A DNA stretch of 64,000 nucleotides, taken from positions 1,612,001 to 1,676,000 of the forward strand of contig NZ_LT906482.1 in the NCBI RefSeq assembly GCF_900187105.1, in the 5' to 3' direction. Every line of letters begins with the position of its first letter. Position 1 is the first letter of the stretch. A program made the translations under genes and the position numbers. Shown piece after piece: positions 27,884 to 36,461 of the stretch. The notes below the pieces were generated by a model, which worked only from the letters and a program-made list of their open reading frames with translations, ran no database searches and had not been told where the DNA came from. The stretch comes from Eikenella corrodens. GTDB taxonomy: Bacteria; Pseudomonadota; Gammaproteobacteria; Burkholderiales; Neisseriaceae.

Positions 27884-28473
27884 GATAGAAGGCTACCTGA
27901 AAAATCAAAGGCTGTATTTTATCGCAAATCAAATTGGCTTTCGCTATGGCATTGGCTTGCTAGGGCAGTAAATGGTGGTATGTGCTTGGGTAGAGTGCGG
28001 GTTTCATGCGTATGGGCGGATTGACATACACCTCAGATGAAATATTGCGGGAAAATGTCGGCTAATGCAGGCGGGGATAGACCTTGTTGTTTTTTCGCAC
28101 AGGTTAATTTTGGTTAATTGTGTGTAATTTGCAGATAGGGGGAAGGTATGGTAATGAGGCGGGAGAGAGTTGGTTTTAGCCAGTATTGGTATGAAAAATA
28201 TATTATTTTTTCTGATTGGGGTAGAACACTATTCTTATCGGGGCGGCATTCGTTAATTAATAGTATTGTTTGCCCAGAGCATTAGATAAGAACGATTTTG
28301 GCGGCAGATGCTTGCGTGCGGTAAGTAGAGTAGGCAGTTTAATTGCCAGCTGCCACCAAACAGCGGATAATACGCGGCAATTCTTGATTGGAATTTATCT
28401 GTGAGACGGCTAGAGGTCTGCAGATAGGGAATTTTTTAAGTTATAACTTGAACTTTGTTAGAGGTAATTCGAC
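27884..28473. other. 590-base non-coding region between tsaD and a lipoprotein gene
   Basis: No gene is supported on either strand. It is AT-rich, with runs such as GGTTAATTTTGGTTAATTG near 28101 and TATATTATTTTTTCTGATTG near 28199. No strong hairpin or eikDUS is present apart from one beside tsaD. It probably holds the promoter of the lipoprotein, whose message may have a long leader; an AGAGGTAATTCG ribosome site precedes the lipoprotein ATG. A small RNA cannot be excluded. Confidence 0.4.
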
Positions 28474-28758
28474 ATGAAAAAATCTTTATTGGCCGCTGCC
28501 CTGATGTCTTTGTTCTTGGCTGCTTGTGGTGGTTCTGCTCCGGCTCCTGCCGCTTCTGATGCTTCTGCCGCTTCCGCTGCTTCTGAAGCTGCTGCAATGG
28601 CTTCTGATGCTGCAGCTATGGCTTCTGATGCTGCAGCTATGACTTCTGATGCTGCAGCAATGGCTACTACTGCTGCTTCTGAGGCTACTGCTGCCGTTGA
28701 AGGTGCTGCTTCTCAAGCTACTGCTGCTGTTGAAGCTGCTGCCAGCGCTGCCAAATAA
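28474..28758 (+). CDS. alanine-rich repeat lipoprotein
   Basis: A 94-residue lipoprotein. The signal is MKKSLLAAALMSLFLAAC with lipobox LAAC, so Cys18 would be acylated. The mature part is mostly Ala, Ser, Asp, Glu and Met, built from the heptad-like unit AAAMASD (four near-copies at residues about 38-65) and then ATAAVE repeats. The seven-residue period suggests an amphipathic helix or trimeric/dimeric coiled coil, as in Lpp-type proteins, though no C-terminal Lys-Tyr-Arg anchor is present. GCT/GCA codon choice is strongly biased, suggesting high expression. A strong terminator follows. Confidence 0.8.
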   Translation: MKKSLLAAALMSLFLAACGGSAPAPAASDASAASAASEAAAMASDAAAMASDAAAMTSDAAAMATTAASEATAAVEGAASQATAAVEAAASAAK

Positions 28759-28782
28759 TTTGGCGGTTTGAGACCAAGCAAA

Positions 28783-28810
28783 AGCCCCGCAAAAGCGGGG
28801 CTTTTTTTAT
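28783..28810 (+). terminator. lipoprotein gene terminator
   Basis: AGCCCCGC, loop AAAA, GCGGGGCT and seven T residues, 24 bases after the stop. A strong classical terminator and one of few in the window not made from eikDUS. Confidence 0.92.
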
Positions 28811-28959
28811 GGCTAAAGCACTTCGATTCTTTCAATATTGGTGTGTCTTGCCACACTTATGTATTGCTTGTGGCTCATAGCTGTGCATGAATAAAGATGT
28901 ACTTAGTTCTCATGGAGGGATTCTTGATGCTACTGGGTGTTCCACAGTGGTTTTATGAA

Positions 28960-29672
28960 GGGGCTGACGTAGATTAGCAGTCATGCTAGTCTACAAAAAT
29001 GCAGATAACCAATTGTAAATTAAGCAAGAGAGTTCAAAAGAAACTACTTGAATTTTTTGTACTCCAAGTTACCGCCCGTTCCGCTGCCGATATTTTAGAC
29101 ATTCAGCCCAACTCCGCCATTCTGTTCTACCGCAAAATCCGTATGGTCATCAGCCATCATTTGGCCTTGGCTACCGATGAGGTTTTCGAGGGCCCCGTCG
29201 AGTTAGACGAAAGCTATTTCGGCGGACGGCGTAAAGGCAGACGTGGTCGCGGTGCTGCAGGAAAAGTGGTTGTCTTTGGCATTCTGAAACGCAACGGACG
29301 GGTCTATACTGTTGTGGTGGATAATGCCAAGTCTGAAACGTTACTCCCTGTCATCAAAAAGAAAATCATGCCGGACAGCATTGTTTATACCGATAGTCTG
29401 AGCAGCTACGACAAGTTGGACGTGAGCGGTTTCATCCATCACCGCATCAACCATTCCAAGGAATTTGCAGACCGCCAGAACCACATTAACGGCATTGAGA
29501 ATTTTTGGAATCAGGCAAAACGCATCTTACGTAAATATAACGGAATCGATCGCAAATCCTTCCCGCTGTTCTTGAAAGAATGCGAATTTCGATTTAACTT
29601 CGGCACACCGTCCCAGCAGCTTAAAATCCTGCGGGAGTGGTGTGGAATTTAGGGCTAATCTACGTCAGCCCC
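28960..29672 (+). mobile_element. IS1595-family insertion sequence, complete with target duplication
   Basis: A 713-base element bounded by 19-base inverted repeats, GGGGCTGACGTAGATTAGC at 28960-28978 and GCTAATCTACGTCAGCCCC at 29654-29672. It is flanked by a perfect 8-base direct repeat TTTATGAA (28952-28959 and 29673-29680), the size expected of IS1595-family insertions. The intact duplication and intact transposase point to a recent event. It differs from the IS1016-like copies at 10176 and 53672. Confidence 0.96.
28999..29652 (+). CDS. IS1595-family transposase
   Basis: A 217-residue transposase with an N-terminal helix-turn-helix (LEFFVLQVTARSAADILDIQ) and an ISXO2-like DDE core: VELDESYFGGRRKGRRGRG, VYTDSLSSYDKL and INGIENFWNQAKRIL. 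It is related to, but clearly different from, the IS1016-like transposase in this window. It ends almost at the right inverted repeat. Uninterrupted. Confidence 0.94.
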   Translation: MQITNCKLSKRVQKKLLEFFVLQVTARSAADILDIQPNSAILFYRKIRMVISHHLALATDEVFEGPVELDESYFGGRRKGRRGRGAAGKVVVFGILKRNGRVYTVVVDNAKSETLLPVIKKKIMPDSIVYTDSLSSYDKLDVSGFIHHRINHSKEFADRQNHINGIENFWNQAKRILRKYNGIDRKSFPLFLKECEFRFNFGTPSQQLKILREWCGI

Positions 29673-29696
29673 TTTATGAATCCCTCTATATATTCA

Positions 29697-29731
29697 GGCT
29701 ACCTGAAGCTGCGCTTTCAGGTAGCCTTTTT
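29697..29731. terminator. eikDUS inverted pair after ccsB
   Basis: AGGCTACCTGAAG and TTTCAGGTAGCCTTTTT around a short GC-rich loop, five bases from the ccsB stop. Confidence 0.82.
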
Positions 29732-29736
29732 GCGGT

Positions 29737-30969
29737 TTACAGCCCGCCATAAGAATGCAGCCCGCCCAAAAACATATTTACGCCGACGAAGGCAAAAGCA
29801 GTGATGAAGAAGCCGATAATCGCCCACCACGCTAAGGGCTTGCCACCCCAGCCGCGCACCAGGCGGATATGCAGCCAGGCTGCGTAGTTGAGCCACACCA
29901 CCAGCGCCCAGTTTTCTTTCGGATCCCAGCTCCAATAACGCCCCCAGGCATCGGCTGCCCACAGCGCGCCGAGCACGGTGGCTACGGTGAAGAAGAGGAA
30001 ACCGATGGCGATGGCTTGATACATGGCTTCTTCAATCACTTCGGCTTCAGGTAGCCGCAACGAGGGGCGGCGCAGTTTCATCAATTCGGCCACACCGAGG
30101 AAGGCGGCCAAGCAAAATGCACCGTAGCCGATGAAATTGGCCGGCACATGCAGCTTCATCCACCACGATTGCAGGGCGGGAATCAGCGGCCGGATTTGCT
30201 GGGCGTTGTAGCTGAAGGTATACCACAGCACGAAGCCGACTAAAATCAGCTGCAGGGTGTACACAAACACCCCCAGCCGATGTAGGCGGAACTTGCCTTC
30301 GTAATACAGAAACATCAAGGCCGTGATGACAATAAATAGGATGAACACTTCATACAGGTTCGACAGCGGGATATGGCCGTTGCCGGGGGTGAGCAGATAG
30401 CTCTCATGCCAACGCACCAGCATGCCGGTGAGCCCAATGGCAGCGCCCGCCCAAGCCAGGTAGCGGGCGATGCGCAGCAGCATGGGCATGGCGTGCGTGC
30501 TGTTTGTTTCCGTCTGTTTGTTACCGACGAGCAAACCGAGCGCGTAGCACAGCCAGGCCATCGGCACTAGGGCGCACAGCCAGCCGATAGCCGATTGGCT
30601 GGCCAAGAAATAGCGCAGCAGGAAGCGTTCGCCGTTGGCCATCTGCCCGGCATAGAGCACGGTGGCGGCATAGGCCAGGGCGATGCACAACGGAATCAGC
30701 AGGCGCAGCGGTTTGTAAAACCAGCCCAGCCACACGGCGGCGGCGGCGCTGAGCCATAAAATGCACACTTCATATATGTCCATGCGGTGCGGCAGCAGAA
30801 TCTGCACCGCAGCGGCAATGGCCATCATCAGGGCGGCAAACAGCCAGTCGGCTACAGAAAGCAGCTTCCAGAAACGCTGCTCCTGCAAAAGCTCGTGCTG
30901 CGGCAGCCGGTGTGGGGCACTGGCTGCCTGTTTTTGCGACAGGGCATCGGGCGTGTTAGGGTTGGTCAT
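29737..30969 (-). CDS. ccsB: cytochrome c biogenesis protein CcsB/CcsA (System II)
   Basis: A 410-residue membrane protein, haem handling half of System II. It has about eight to ten hydrophobic segments and the WWD domain WGRYWSWDPKENWALVVWL near residue 340, with flanking His residues that ligate haem. It exports haem and, with ResB, attaches it to CxxCH motifs of cytochromes such as the c5 protein at 11544-12341. The N-terminal 60 residues are a polar extension before the first helix. It overlaps resB by 14 bases, so the two are cotranscribed. Confidence 0.93.
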   Translation of the reverse strand: MTNPNTPDALSQKQAASAPHRLPQHELLQEQRFWKLLSVADWLFAALMMAIAAAVQILLPHRMDIYEVCILWLSAAAAVWLGWFYKPLRLLIPLCIALAYAATVLYAGQMANGERFLLRYFLASQSAIGWLCALVPMAWLCYALGLLVGNKQTETNSTHAMPMLLRIARYLAWAGAAIGLTGMLVRWHESYLLTPGNGHIPLSNLYEVFILFIVITALMFLYYEGKFRLHRLGVFVYTLQLILVGFVLWYTFSYNAQQIRPLIPALQSWWMKLHVPANFIGYGAFCLAAFLGVAELMKLRRPSLRLPEAEVIEEAMYQAIAIGFLFFTVATVLGALWAADAWGRYWSWDPKENWALVVWLNYAAWLHIRLVRGWGGKPLAWWAIIGFFITAFAFVGVNMFLGGLHSYGGL

Positions 30970-32992
30970 GGTTCAGTTCCTGCGCCAGGCGCGTGAGGTG
31001 TTGTGTGTGTGTGGCGAAAATCGGTTCCAGCTGCCGTTTGAGGCGGGCAGAGCTCATGGCGAAGCGGGCTTGGCCGTGGTCATACAGCAGCCAGGCGCGT
31101 TGTTCGCGTAGGTAAAACATAAGCGCCGTGCCTAAAATCAGCAGTACAGAGCCGAGATACACCAGGCCTTGGCCGGGCGAGCGGGTCATCTGCAGGCCGG
31201 AGGATTTCACTTCGTTGTAGCCGTTTAATTGCAGCAACACCGGTGAGCTGAAGCGGGTGAGGCCGGTGTAGGCATCGAAGCTGTTGATGAGGAAACGGTT
31301 GCGCTCTTCGCTCTGCGGCCAGTCCAGCCCTTGTTCGGACAGCGCTTGTTCGAGGGCGATATTGCCCGCGCCGAACAGCATTTGGTAGAACAATTCACGC
31401 ATCCGATCTTGTTCGGCAGCGGGGATTTTATTTTCCACGAATTGGTTGATGCCCACATAGCCTTCGCGGGCGAACAACTCCAGAATATTGCCTAAGGCCT
31501 CGCGGAAGCGGGCTTTGGAGGGCTCGGGCATATCGGCCACGGCGCGGTCGAGCACAGCTTCGCGCAGCTCGGGCTGGAGCAGCACGGTGCGCAGGTGCAT
31601 GAAGGTGTCGGGCTTGCCGTTTTTATCGGCGGGAATCATCAGCCAGCGGTAGTCTTCGCTGTTGCTGCTGCGCTCGCCGGTGGCGAAGTAGAAATCACCG
31701 CCGCGCCGCAGGGGCAGCATGTAGTTGACATATTCGCGCGCCTGGCCGGCCTGGTCGCGCAGGCGGAAGGTGATGGTGGGGCCGACATTGCGCAGGGCAT
31801 CGGACTGCTGCACGCTGCGCGCCTCGTTGAGGCGGTGGCGCAGATTGGCCGGCTGCGAGGCGGCGTTATCGGTTTGCTCTTCGTCTTCCACGTTCAGCGG
31901 GCGCAGTTCGGTGAATTCGAGCGTGTATTGTTGAGTTTGATTTTGGCCCAGGTGCAGCGGGAAAGCGCTGAGCGAGGCGGCTTTGAGTTCTGTGCTGGCG
32001 GCGGAGGGCGTGCCCAAGTTCCAGGCGCGGAAGGTGAGACTGGAGCCGCCGTCGCCGAAGCTGGCCTGATAGAGCGAGATGCCGTGCAGGGTGAAGGGAT
32101 GATTCACTTTCACGGTGGGGGTGTAGGTTTGGCCGCTTTGCCGGTCGGTAACGATTAAATCGCTGGCAAAGTTTTTCGGCATGCCGTTTTCGTAGTAATC
32201 CACATGAAATTGCTTGAGGGTTACGTTAAACGGCAATTCCTGCACCAAGAGCCCGTCGCCCGTGTCGAGGAACACTTCCTGCACGGTTTGCCCTTCACGG
32301 ATGTTTACATTGCCGCGAAACGATAAGGTATTGCTGCCCAAGCGGCTTTCTTTGCCGAAATCGTTGGAGAACTGGGCAGTTTTATTGGGCTGGAGGCTAC
32401 CTGAAAACATGGCTAGCTTAATCGGCAGATTGCTGTCGATGAGGCCGCCCAGGCAAATCACGATGATGGCGGCGTGGGCGAAGATGTAGCCCCATTTGTT
32501 GAGGCTGCCTTTTTTTGCCGCAATGATGAAGCTGCCGTCTTCGCGCTGCCGGCTTTGCACGGCGAAGCCGGAAACTTTCAGGTAGCGTTCGGCAATTTCG
32601 GGGGCGGGTGCGGCAGCGAGCAGGGTGCTGTGTTTCATGGCGGCCAGCGAGCGGGCAGAGGCGCTCAGGCGGAAGCTTTTCATTTCGCGCAGGAAAGGCG
32701 GGATGTTGCGCCACAGGCACAGGCCGGTGGAGAGCATCAAAAATGCCAAAATAGCCACAAACCACGGCGCGGAATACACATCATACAAGCCGAGGAAGCG
32801 GAAAATCTGATGCCAGAACGGCCCGAATTCCACCACATAAGCCACCTCAGCCTGATTTTGCTGCAACACCGTGCCGATCACCGAAGCGAGCGCGAGCAGC
32901 GAGAGCAGCGCCACGGCAAAGCGCATGGAGCTGAAAAAGGCAAACCAAGGCCGCCGCAACAGCGGGGTTTTGGCGGGATCGGGTGTACTCAT
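30956..32992 (-). CDS. resB: cytochrome c biogenesis protein ResB (System II)
   Basis: A 678-residue ResB/Ccs1 protein. Residues about 10-230 carry three transmembrane helices (FFSSMRFAVALLSLLALASVIG, FVAILAFLMLSTGLCLWRNIP, IFAHAAIIVICLGGLID), then a large periplasmic domain, then a last helix (LVYLGSVLLILGTALMFYLREQ). It keeps the apocytochrome thiols reduced and forms the synthase with CcsB. Length is as in neisserial ResB. First gene of the pair; DUS-like sequences lie inside near 32396 and 32578. Confidence 0.93.
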   Translation of the reverse strand: MSTPDPAKTPLLRRPWFAFFSSMRFAVALLSLLALASVIGTVLQQNQAEVAYVVEFGPFWHQIFRFLGLYDVYSAPWFVAILAFLMLSTGLCLWRNIPPFLREMKSFRLSASARSLAAMKHSTLLAAAPAPEIAERYLKVSGFAVQSRQREDGSFIIAAKKGSLNKWGYIFAHAAIIVICLGGLIDSNLPIKLAMFSGSLQPNKTAQFSNDFGKESRLGSNTLSFRGNVNIREGQTVQEVFLDTGDGLLVQELPFNVTLKQFHVDYYENGMPKNFASDLIVTDRQSGQTYTPTVKVNHPFTLHGISLYQASFGDGGSSLTFRAWNLGTPSAASTELKAASLSAFPLHLGQNQTQQYTLEFTELRPLNVEDEEQTDNAASQPANLRHRLNEARSVQQSDALRNVGPTITFRLRDQAGQAREYVNYMLPLRRGGDFYFATGERSSNSEDYRWLMIPADKNGKPDTFMHLRTVLLQPELREAVLDRAVADMPEPSKARFREALGNILELFAREGYVGINQFVENKIPAAEQDRMRELFYQMLFGAGNIALEQALSEQGLDWPQSEERNRFLINSFDAYTGLTRFSSPVLLQLNGYNEVKSSGLQMTRSPGQGLVYLGSVLLILGTALMFYLREQRAWLLYDHGQARFAMSSARLKRQLEPIFATHTQHLTRLAQELNHDQP

Positions 32993-33205
32993 AACCGAAA
33001 ATCCGGAGCGGAAACGTGGGATTAAAACAGCGGGATTATAACTGATTTGCCGCGGCTGCTTGGCTTATATCGTGAATTAAAATAAGGATACTGCGGAGCT
33101 GGCTCGCTGGCTGTGTGTGTGCTGTCTGCGGCGTGCCGCCTGGTTTTGAGTGTTGCTAGCCCGCTATGCTGGCATAAGGAGATAGCGTGGCTTAATGGGT
33201 GCGAT

Positions 33206-33247
33206 AAGGCTACCTGAAACCAGATTGTGGTTTTTCAGGTAGCCTTT
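33206..33247. terminator. eikDUS inverted pair
   Basis: AAGGCTACCTGAAAC and TTTTTCAGGTAGCCTTT around a loop of about 12 bases, in the 380-base gap between resB and dapC. Apart from this and the next repeat the gap shows no gene. Confidence 0.7.
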
Positions 33248-33274
33248 ATTGATACGGGCGAAAAGGCAGAAACG

Positions 33275-33365
33275 GTTTGAACTGCGTTGAAGCGGCGTTT
33301 TAGCTTCGCAGAAACTCACTTCGCTCGTTTTAACTGCGTTGAAGCTCACGCTTTCAGGTAGCCTA
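33275..33365. repeat. interspersed repeat module next to eikDUS
   Basis: Contains AACTGCGTTGAAGC, GTTTTAGCTTCGCAGAAACT, CACTTCGCTCGTTTTAACTG and GCGTTGAAGCTCACGCTTTC leading directly into AGGTAGCC. These are the same units as at 18522-18675 and 22471-22610. It is seven bases from the dapC stop codon. Confidence 0.85.
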
Positions 33366-33371
33366 TTGATG

Positions 33372-34565
33372 CTATGGGTAGCAACGCCGGCGGATTGCCA
33401 CGATCTTCTCTGCTGCCGCCACGCAGTCGGCCACGGGGGCGACCAGCGCGATGCGCACATAGCCAGCGCCGGGGTTGCCTTGCGCGGTGTCGCGTGCCAG
33501 AAAACGGCCAGGCAGCACTTGGATAGCGGCTTCGCGCCACAGGGTGCGGGCGAAGGTCAAATCGTTGCCATCCGGCGCTTGCAGCCAAATATAGAACGAG
33601 GCGTCCGGCCGCGTTACCTCAAAGCCCTGCGCCAGAATCGGCAGCACGCGGGCGAATTTTTCCTGATACAGGCGGCGGTTTTCCAACACATGCGTTTCAT
33701 CGTTCCAGGCGGCGATACTGGCCATCTGCACGGGAATGCCCATGGCGCTGCCGTGGTAGGTGCGGTAGAGCAGGAAATCTTTGAGCAGCGCGGCATCGCC
33801 GGCCACAAAGCCGGAGCGCAGGCCGGGCACGTTGGAGCGTTTGGAGAGGCTGGTGAACATCACCAGCTTGCTGAAATCGCGCCCCAATTCGGCAGCGGCC
33901 TGCAGGCAGCCGATGGGCGGCTCGCCTTCGAAATAAATTTCGGAATAGCATTCGTCGGCGGCGATGATGAAGCCGTAGCGGCTTTGCAATTCAAAGAGTT
34001 CTGCCCAGTCGGCTTTTTGCATCACACTGCCGCAGGGGTTGTGCGGCGAACAAACGAATACCAGTTTCACGCGCTGCCACACGGTCTCAGGAATGCTGCC
34101 CCAATCGGGCTTGAAGTGTGGGGCGCGGCAGTTGGCAAACGCAGTTTCCGCACCGGCCAGGAGCGCGGCGCCTTCGTAAATCTGATAAAACGGATTGGGG
34201 CACACCACCACGGGCTTTTCCTGCTCGTTGCCGCCCAGCGCCGCCTGTACGAAGGAAAACAGGGCTTCGCGGCTGCCCAGCACGGGCAGGATTTCGCTAT
34301 CTGGATCGAGCGCGAGGCCATAGCGGTGTTGCAGGAAGCCGGCGCAGGCCTGGCGCAGTTCGGGCAGGCCTGCGGTTTGCGGATAGGCATCGAGGCGCGG
34401 CAGGGCGGCGGTGAGCGCGTCGGTAATCACAGCGGGGGCGGGGTGTTTGGGCTCGCCGATTTGCAGCGGCACGGGCACAACGCCCTCGGGCGCGCTCACG
34501 CCTTGCATCGCTTCGCGCAGGCGGGCGAAGGGGTAGGGCTGGAGTTGGGATAGGTGTGGGTTCAT
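33372..34565 (-). CDS. dapC: succinyldiaminopimelate transaminase
   Basis: A 397-residue class I PLP aminotransferase. The start NPHLSQLQPYPFARLREAM and the segment VPVPLQIGEPKHPAP match neisserial DapC; PLP-binding features are VCSPHNPCGSVMQ, ADECYSEIYFEGEPP and the lysine in FTSLSKRSNVPGLRSGFVAG near residue 233. It makes N-succinyl-LL-diaminopimelate for lysine and peptidoglycan. Related aminotransferases share the fold, so the reaction is by family resemblance. Monocistronic. Confidence 0.88.
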   Translation of the reverse strand: MNPHLSQLQPYPFARLREAMQGVSAPEGVVPVPLQIGEPKHPAPAVITDALTAALPRLDAYPQTAGLPELRQACAGFLQHRYGLALDPDSEILPVLGSREALFSFVQAALGGNEQEKPVVVCPNPFYQIYEGAALLAGAETAFANCRAPHFKPDWGSIPETVWQRVKLVFVCSPHNPCGSVMQKADWAELFELQSRYGFIIAADECYSEIYFEGEPPIGCLQAAAELGRDFSKLVMFTSLSKRSNVPGLRSGFVAGDAALLKDFLLYRTYHGSAMGIPVQMASIAAWNDETHVLENRRLYQEKFARVLPILAQGFEVTRPDASFYIWLQAPDGNDLTFARTLWREAAIQVLPGRFLARDTAQGNPGAGYVRIALVAPVADCVAAAEKIVAIRRRCYP

Positions 34566-34622
34566 GGCGGGCTGGTGTTTTGTTGTCAGGGGAAAAGGCT
34601 ATTGTAATCGGCAGGCATGGGA

Positions 34623-34725
34623 TAGGCTACCTGAAAGCGTGAGCTTCAACGCAGTTAAAGCGAACGAAGTGAGTTTCTGCGAAGCTAAAGCGCAGTTAAA
34701 AAACGCAGCAGGCGGGTTTCAGGTG
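34623..34725. repeat. eikDUS-bounded interspersed repeat module
   Basis: TAGGCTACCTGAAAG is followed by CGTGAGCTTCAACGCAGTTA, AAGCGAACGAAGTGAGTTTC and TGCGAAGCTAAAG, then a degenerate tail and TTTCAGGT. The right cap is an incomplete eikDUS. Same family as 22471-22610. The rest of the 370-base gap between dapC and the 64-residue membrane protein gene (to 34885) has no gene. Confidence 0.85.
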
Positions 34726-34885
34726 TAGCGAACCAACTTAACTTTCGCTATTGCGTTGGTTCACCTTGCCATACTTCTGTATTGTCTGCGGCTCACTGCC
34801 TTGTATTAAAAGTCAATTCGGCTTTCTATAGACCTTTGCTGCTGATGAGAACAAGATATAACATGCTGCAGAGTACACAGAAATA

Positions 34886-34917
34886 TTTTCAGGTAGCCTT
34901 CAAGGCTACCTGAAAAC
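34886..34917. terminator. eikDUS inverted pair after the rfbC-gmhB-plsC unit
   Basis: TTTTCAGGTAGCCTT and AAGGCTACCTGAAAA form a perfect palindrome, 16 bases after the stop of the last gene (34934-35128). Confidence 0.83.
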
Positions 34918-34933
34918 TTATCCAAGGGCGGTT

Positions 34934-35128
34934 TTAGCCGAAGATGCCCAAATAATACAGCAGGCTGGCAATGATGACGGCAATGCCGCTACCGATGAGG
35001 ATCTGCCGCCAAATGGGGCGGATTTCGCTATGTCGCAAATCGGCGGCAAGATAACGCCACACGAAGAGAAGGGAGGCCAGGGCGAAGACGATGGCCCCGA
35101 TGGTATCGCCATCCATCTTCGGCTTCAT
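34934..35128 (-). CDS. small two-helix membrane protein
   Basis: A 64-residue protein with two hydrophobic helices, TIGAIVFALASLLFVWRYLA and ILIGSGIAVIIASLLYYLGI. Its ATG overlaps the plsC stop (ATGA), so it is translationally coupled as the last gene of the unit. I do not recognise a family. Its place suggests an envelope role, but that is inference only. Confidence 0.7.
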   Translation of the reverse strand: MKPKMDGDTIGAIVFALASLLFVWRYLAADLRHSEIRPIWRQILIGSGIAVIIASLLYYLGIFG

Positions 35129-35892
35129 ACTGCGCTGCCTTGCTGTTCGCTGCTCAGTTTGGCGCCGCCGTAGCAGGGGCCGCGGCCAGTGATGCGGGGC
35201 ATTTGGCTTTCGATGGTTTCTTCGATGGCGGCGGTGAGCTCGGTGATGCTGCCGGAATCGTGTTTAATCGGCGGGCAAATGATGACGCTGATTTCACCGG
35301 GATGTTTGAGGAAAGAGTTTTTTGGCCAAAATTCGCCGCTGTTGAGGGCAACGGGCACGATGTCCATTTCCAGCAGCTGGGCAGTACGGGCGGCACCGCT
35401 TTTGTAGCGGCCTTTGCTGCCGGGCGGCATGCGCGTGCCTTCGGGGAAAATGGTGATCCAATAGCCTTGCGCTTTGCGTTTGCTGCCTTGCTCGATGATT
35501 TGGGCGGAGGCTTTGCCGGGGTTGCGCCGGTCGATGCCGATGGTGCCGGCGAGCTTGAGCCCCCAGCCGAAGAAGGGAATGCGGAACAGCTCGCGCTTGG
35601 CTACGAATACCTGGGGCGGGAAGATTTTCTGCGTGGCCAGCGTTTCCCAGCCGGATTGGTGTTTGCAGCAGATAATGGCGGGGCCTGCAGGGATGTTTTC
35701 TGCGCCTTCCACGCGGTATTTGAGGCCGACGATGTTTTCCAGGAGCCACATCAGCATCAGCGCCCAGCGGGTGGCGAGGGTGTGGAGGGCACCTGGGATG
35801 GGGGCGGTGAGCAGCATCAAGAGGAACAGGGGCGGCGTGATGATGGCCATCAGCAGCCAGTAGGTGAGGTTGCGTATCCAGAGTGAGAACAT
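35125..35892 (-). CDS. plsC: 1-acyl-sn-glycerol-3-phosphate acyltransferase
   Basis: A 255-residue membrane acyltransferase that makes phosphatidic acid. The acyl-acceptor block is ICCKHQSGWETLA, an HX4E form of the usual HX4D motif, and the later blocks are IFPEGTRMPPG and VPVALNSGEFWP. An N-terminal hydrophobic region (YWLLMAIITPPLFLLMLL) anchors it. It shares one base with the gmhB stop (TAATG), showing coupling. The Glu variant is seen in some neisserial acyltransferases as far as I recall. Confidence 0.9.
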   Translation of the reverse strand: MFSLWIRNLTYWLLMAIITPPLFLLMLLTAPIPGALHTLATRWALMLMWLLENIVGLKYRVEGAENIPAGPAIICCKHQSGWETLATQKIFPPQVFVAKRELFRIPFFGWGLKLAGTIGIDRRNPGKASAQIIEQGSKRKAQGYWITIFPEGTRMPPGSKGRYKSGAARTAQLLEMDIVPVALNSGEFWPKNSFLKHPGEISVIICPPIKHDSGSITELTAAIEETIESQMPRITGRGPCYGGAKLSSEQQGSAV

Positions 35893-36446
35893 TAGGCCTC
35901 CTGTTCGTCGCCGGTTTGGATGAGGTGGTGGGCGAAGGCAAGCAGATCGTCAAACACTTGGGTGTTTTCAGGTAGCCCACCGGCGGCGAGGGTTTTCTTG
36001 CCTTTGCCGGTGAGCACGAGCACGGGCAGGCCGCCCACGGCGTCGATGGCTTGCAAATCGCGCAGGCTGTCGCCCACGAGATACACGCCGCGTGCGTCGG
36101 TGTTGAAGCGGTTGAGGATGTCTTCCACCATGCCGGGCTTGGGCTTGCGGCAGGAGCAGCGGTCGGCGTCGGTGTGCGGGCAAAACCAGATGCCGTCGAT
36201 GCTGCCGCCGGCTTCGTTGGCCAGGCGGTGCATTTTTTCGTGCATTTCGTTGAGGTCTTGCATGGAAAAATAGCGGCGGCCGATGCCGGATTGGTTGGTG
36301 GCGATGACGACGGTGTAGTCGGCCTGCTTGAACAGCGCCACGGCATCCATGCTGCCGGGCAGGGGAATCCATTCGTCTTCGGATTTGACGAAGTCGTCGC
36401 GGTCTTGGTTGAGCACGCCGTCGCGGTCGAGGATGATGAGTTTCAT
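35892..36446 (-). CDS. gmhB: D-glycero-beta-D-manno-heptose-1,7-bisphosphate 7-phosphatase
   Basis: A 184-residue HAD phosphatase of the GmhB group, used in making ADP-heptose for lipooligosaccharide. The nucleophile motif LDRDGVLNQDRDDFV is at the start, IATNQSGIGR is motif II, the zinc site is CPHTDADRCSCRKPKPGM near residue 108, and GDSLRDLQAI is motif IV. Length is typical. It begins 15 bases after rfbC on the same strand, the gap being an eikDUS (36449-36463). Confidence 0.92.
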   Translation of the reverse strand: MKLIILDRDGVLNQDRDDFVKSEDEWIPLPGSMDAVALFKQADYTVVIATNQSGIGRRYFSMQDLNEMHEKMHRLANEAGGSIDGIWFCPHTDADRCSCRKPKPGMVEDILNRFNTDARGVYLVGDSLRDLQAIDAVGGLPVLVLTGKGKKTLAAGGLPENTQVFDDLLAFAHHLIQTGDEQEA

Positions 36447-36461
36447 GGTTTCAGGTAGCCT

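Noticed and set aside
28486-28716. Ser/Arg-rich minus-strand frame opposite the lipoprotein
   Set aside because: It is the complement of the alanine repeats and has no start signal or family.
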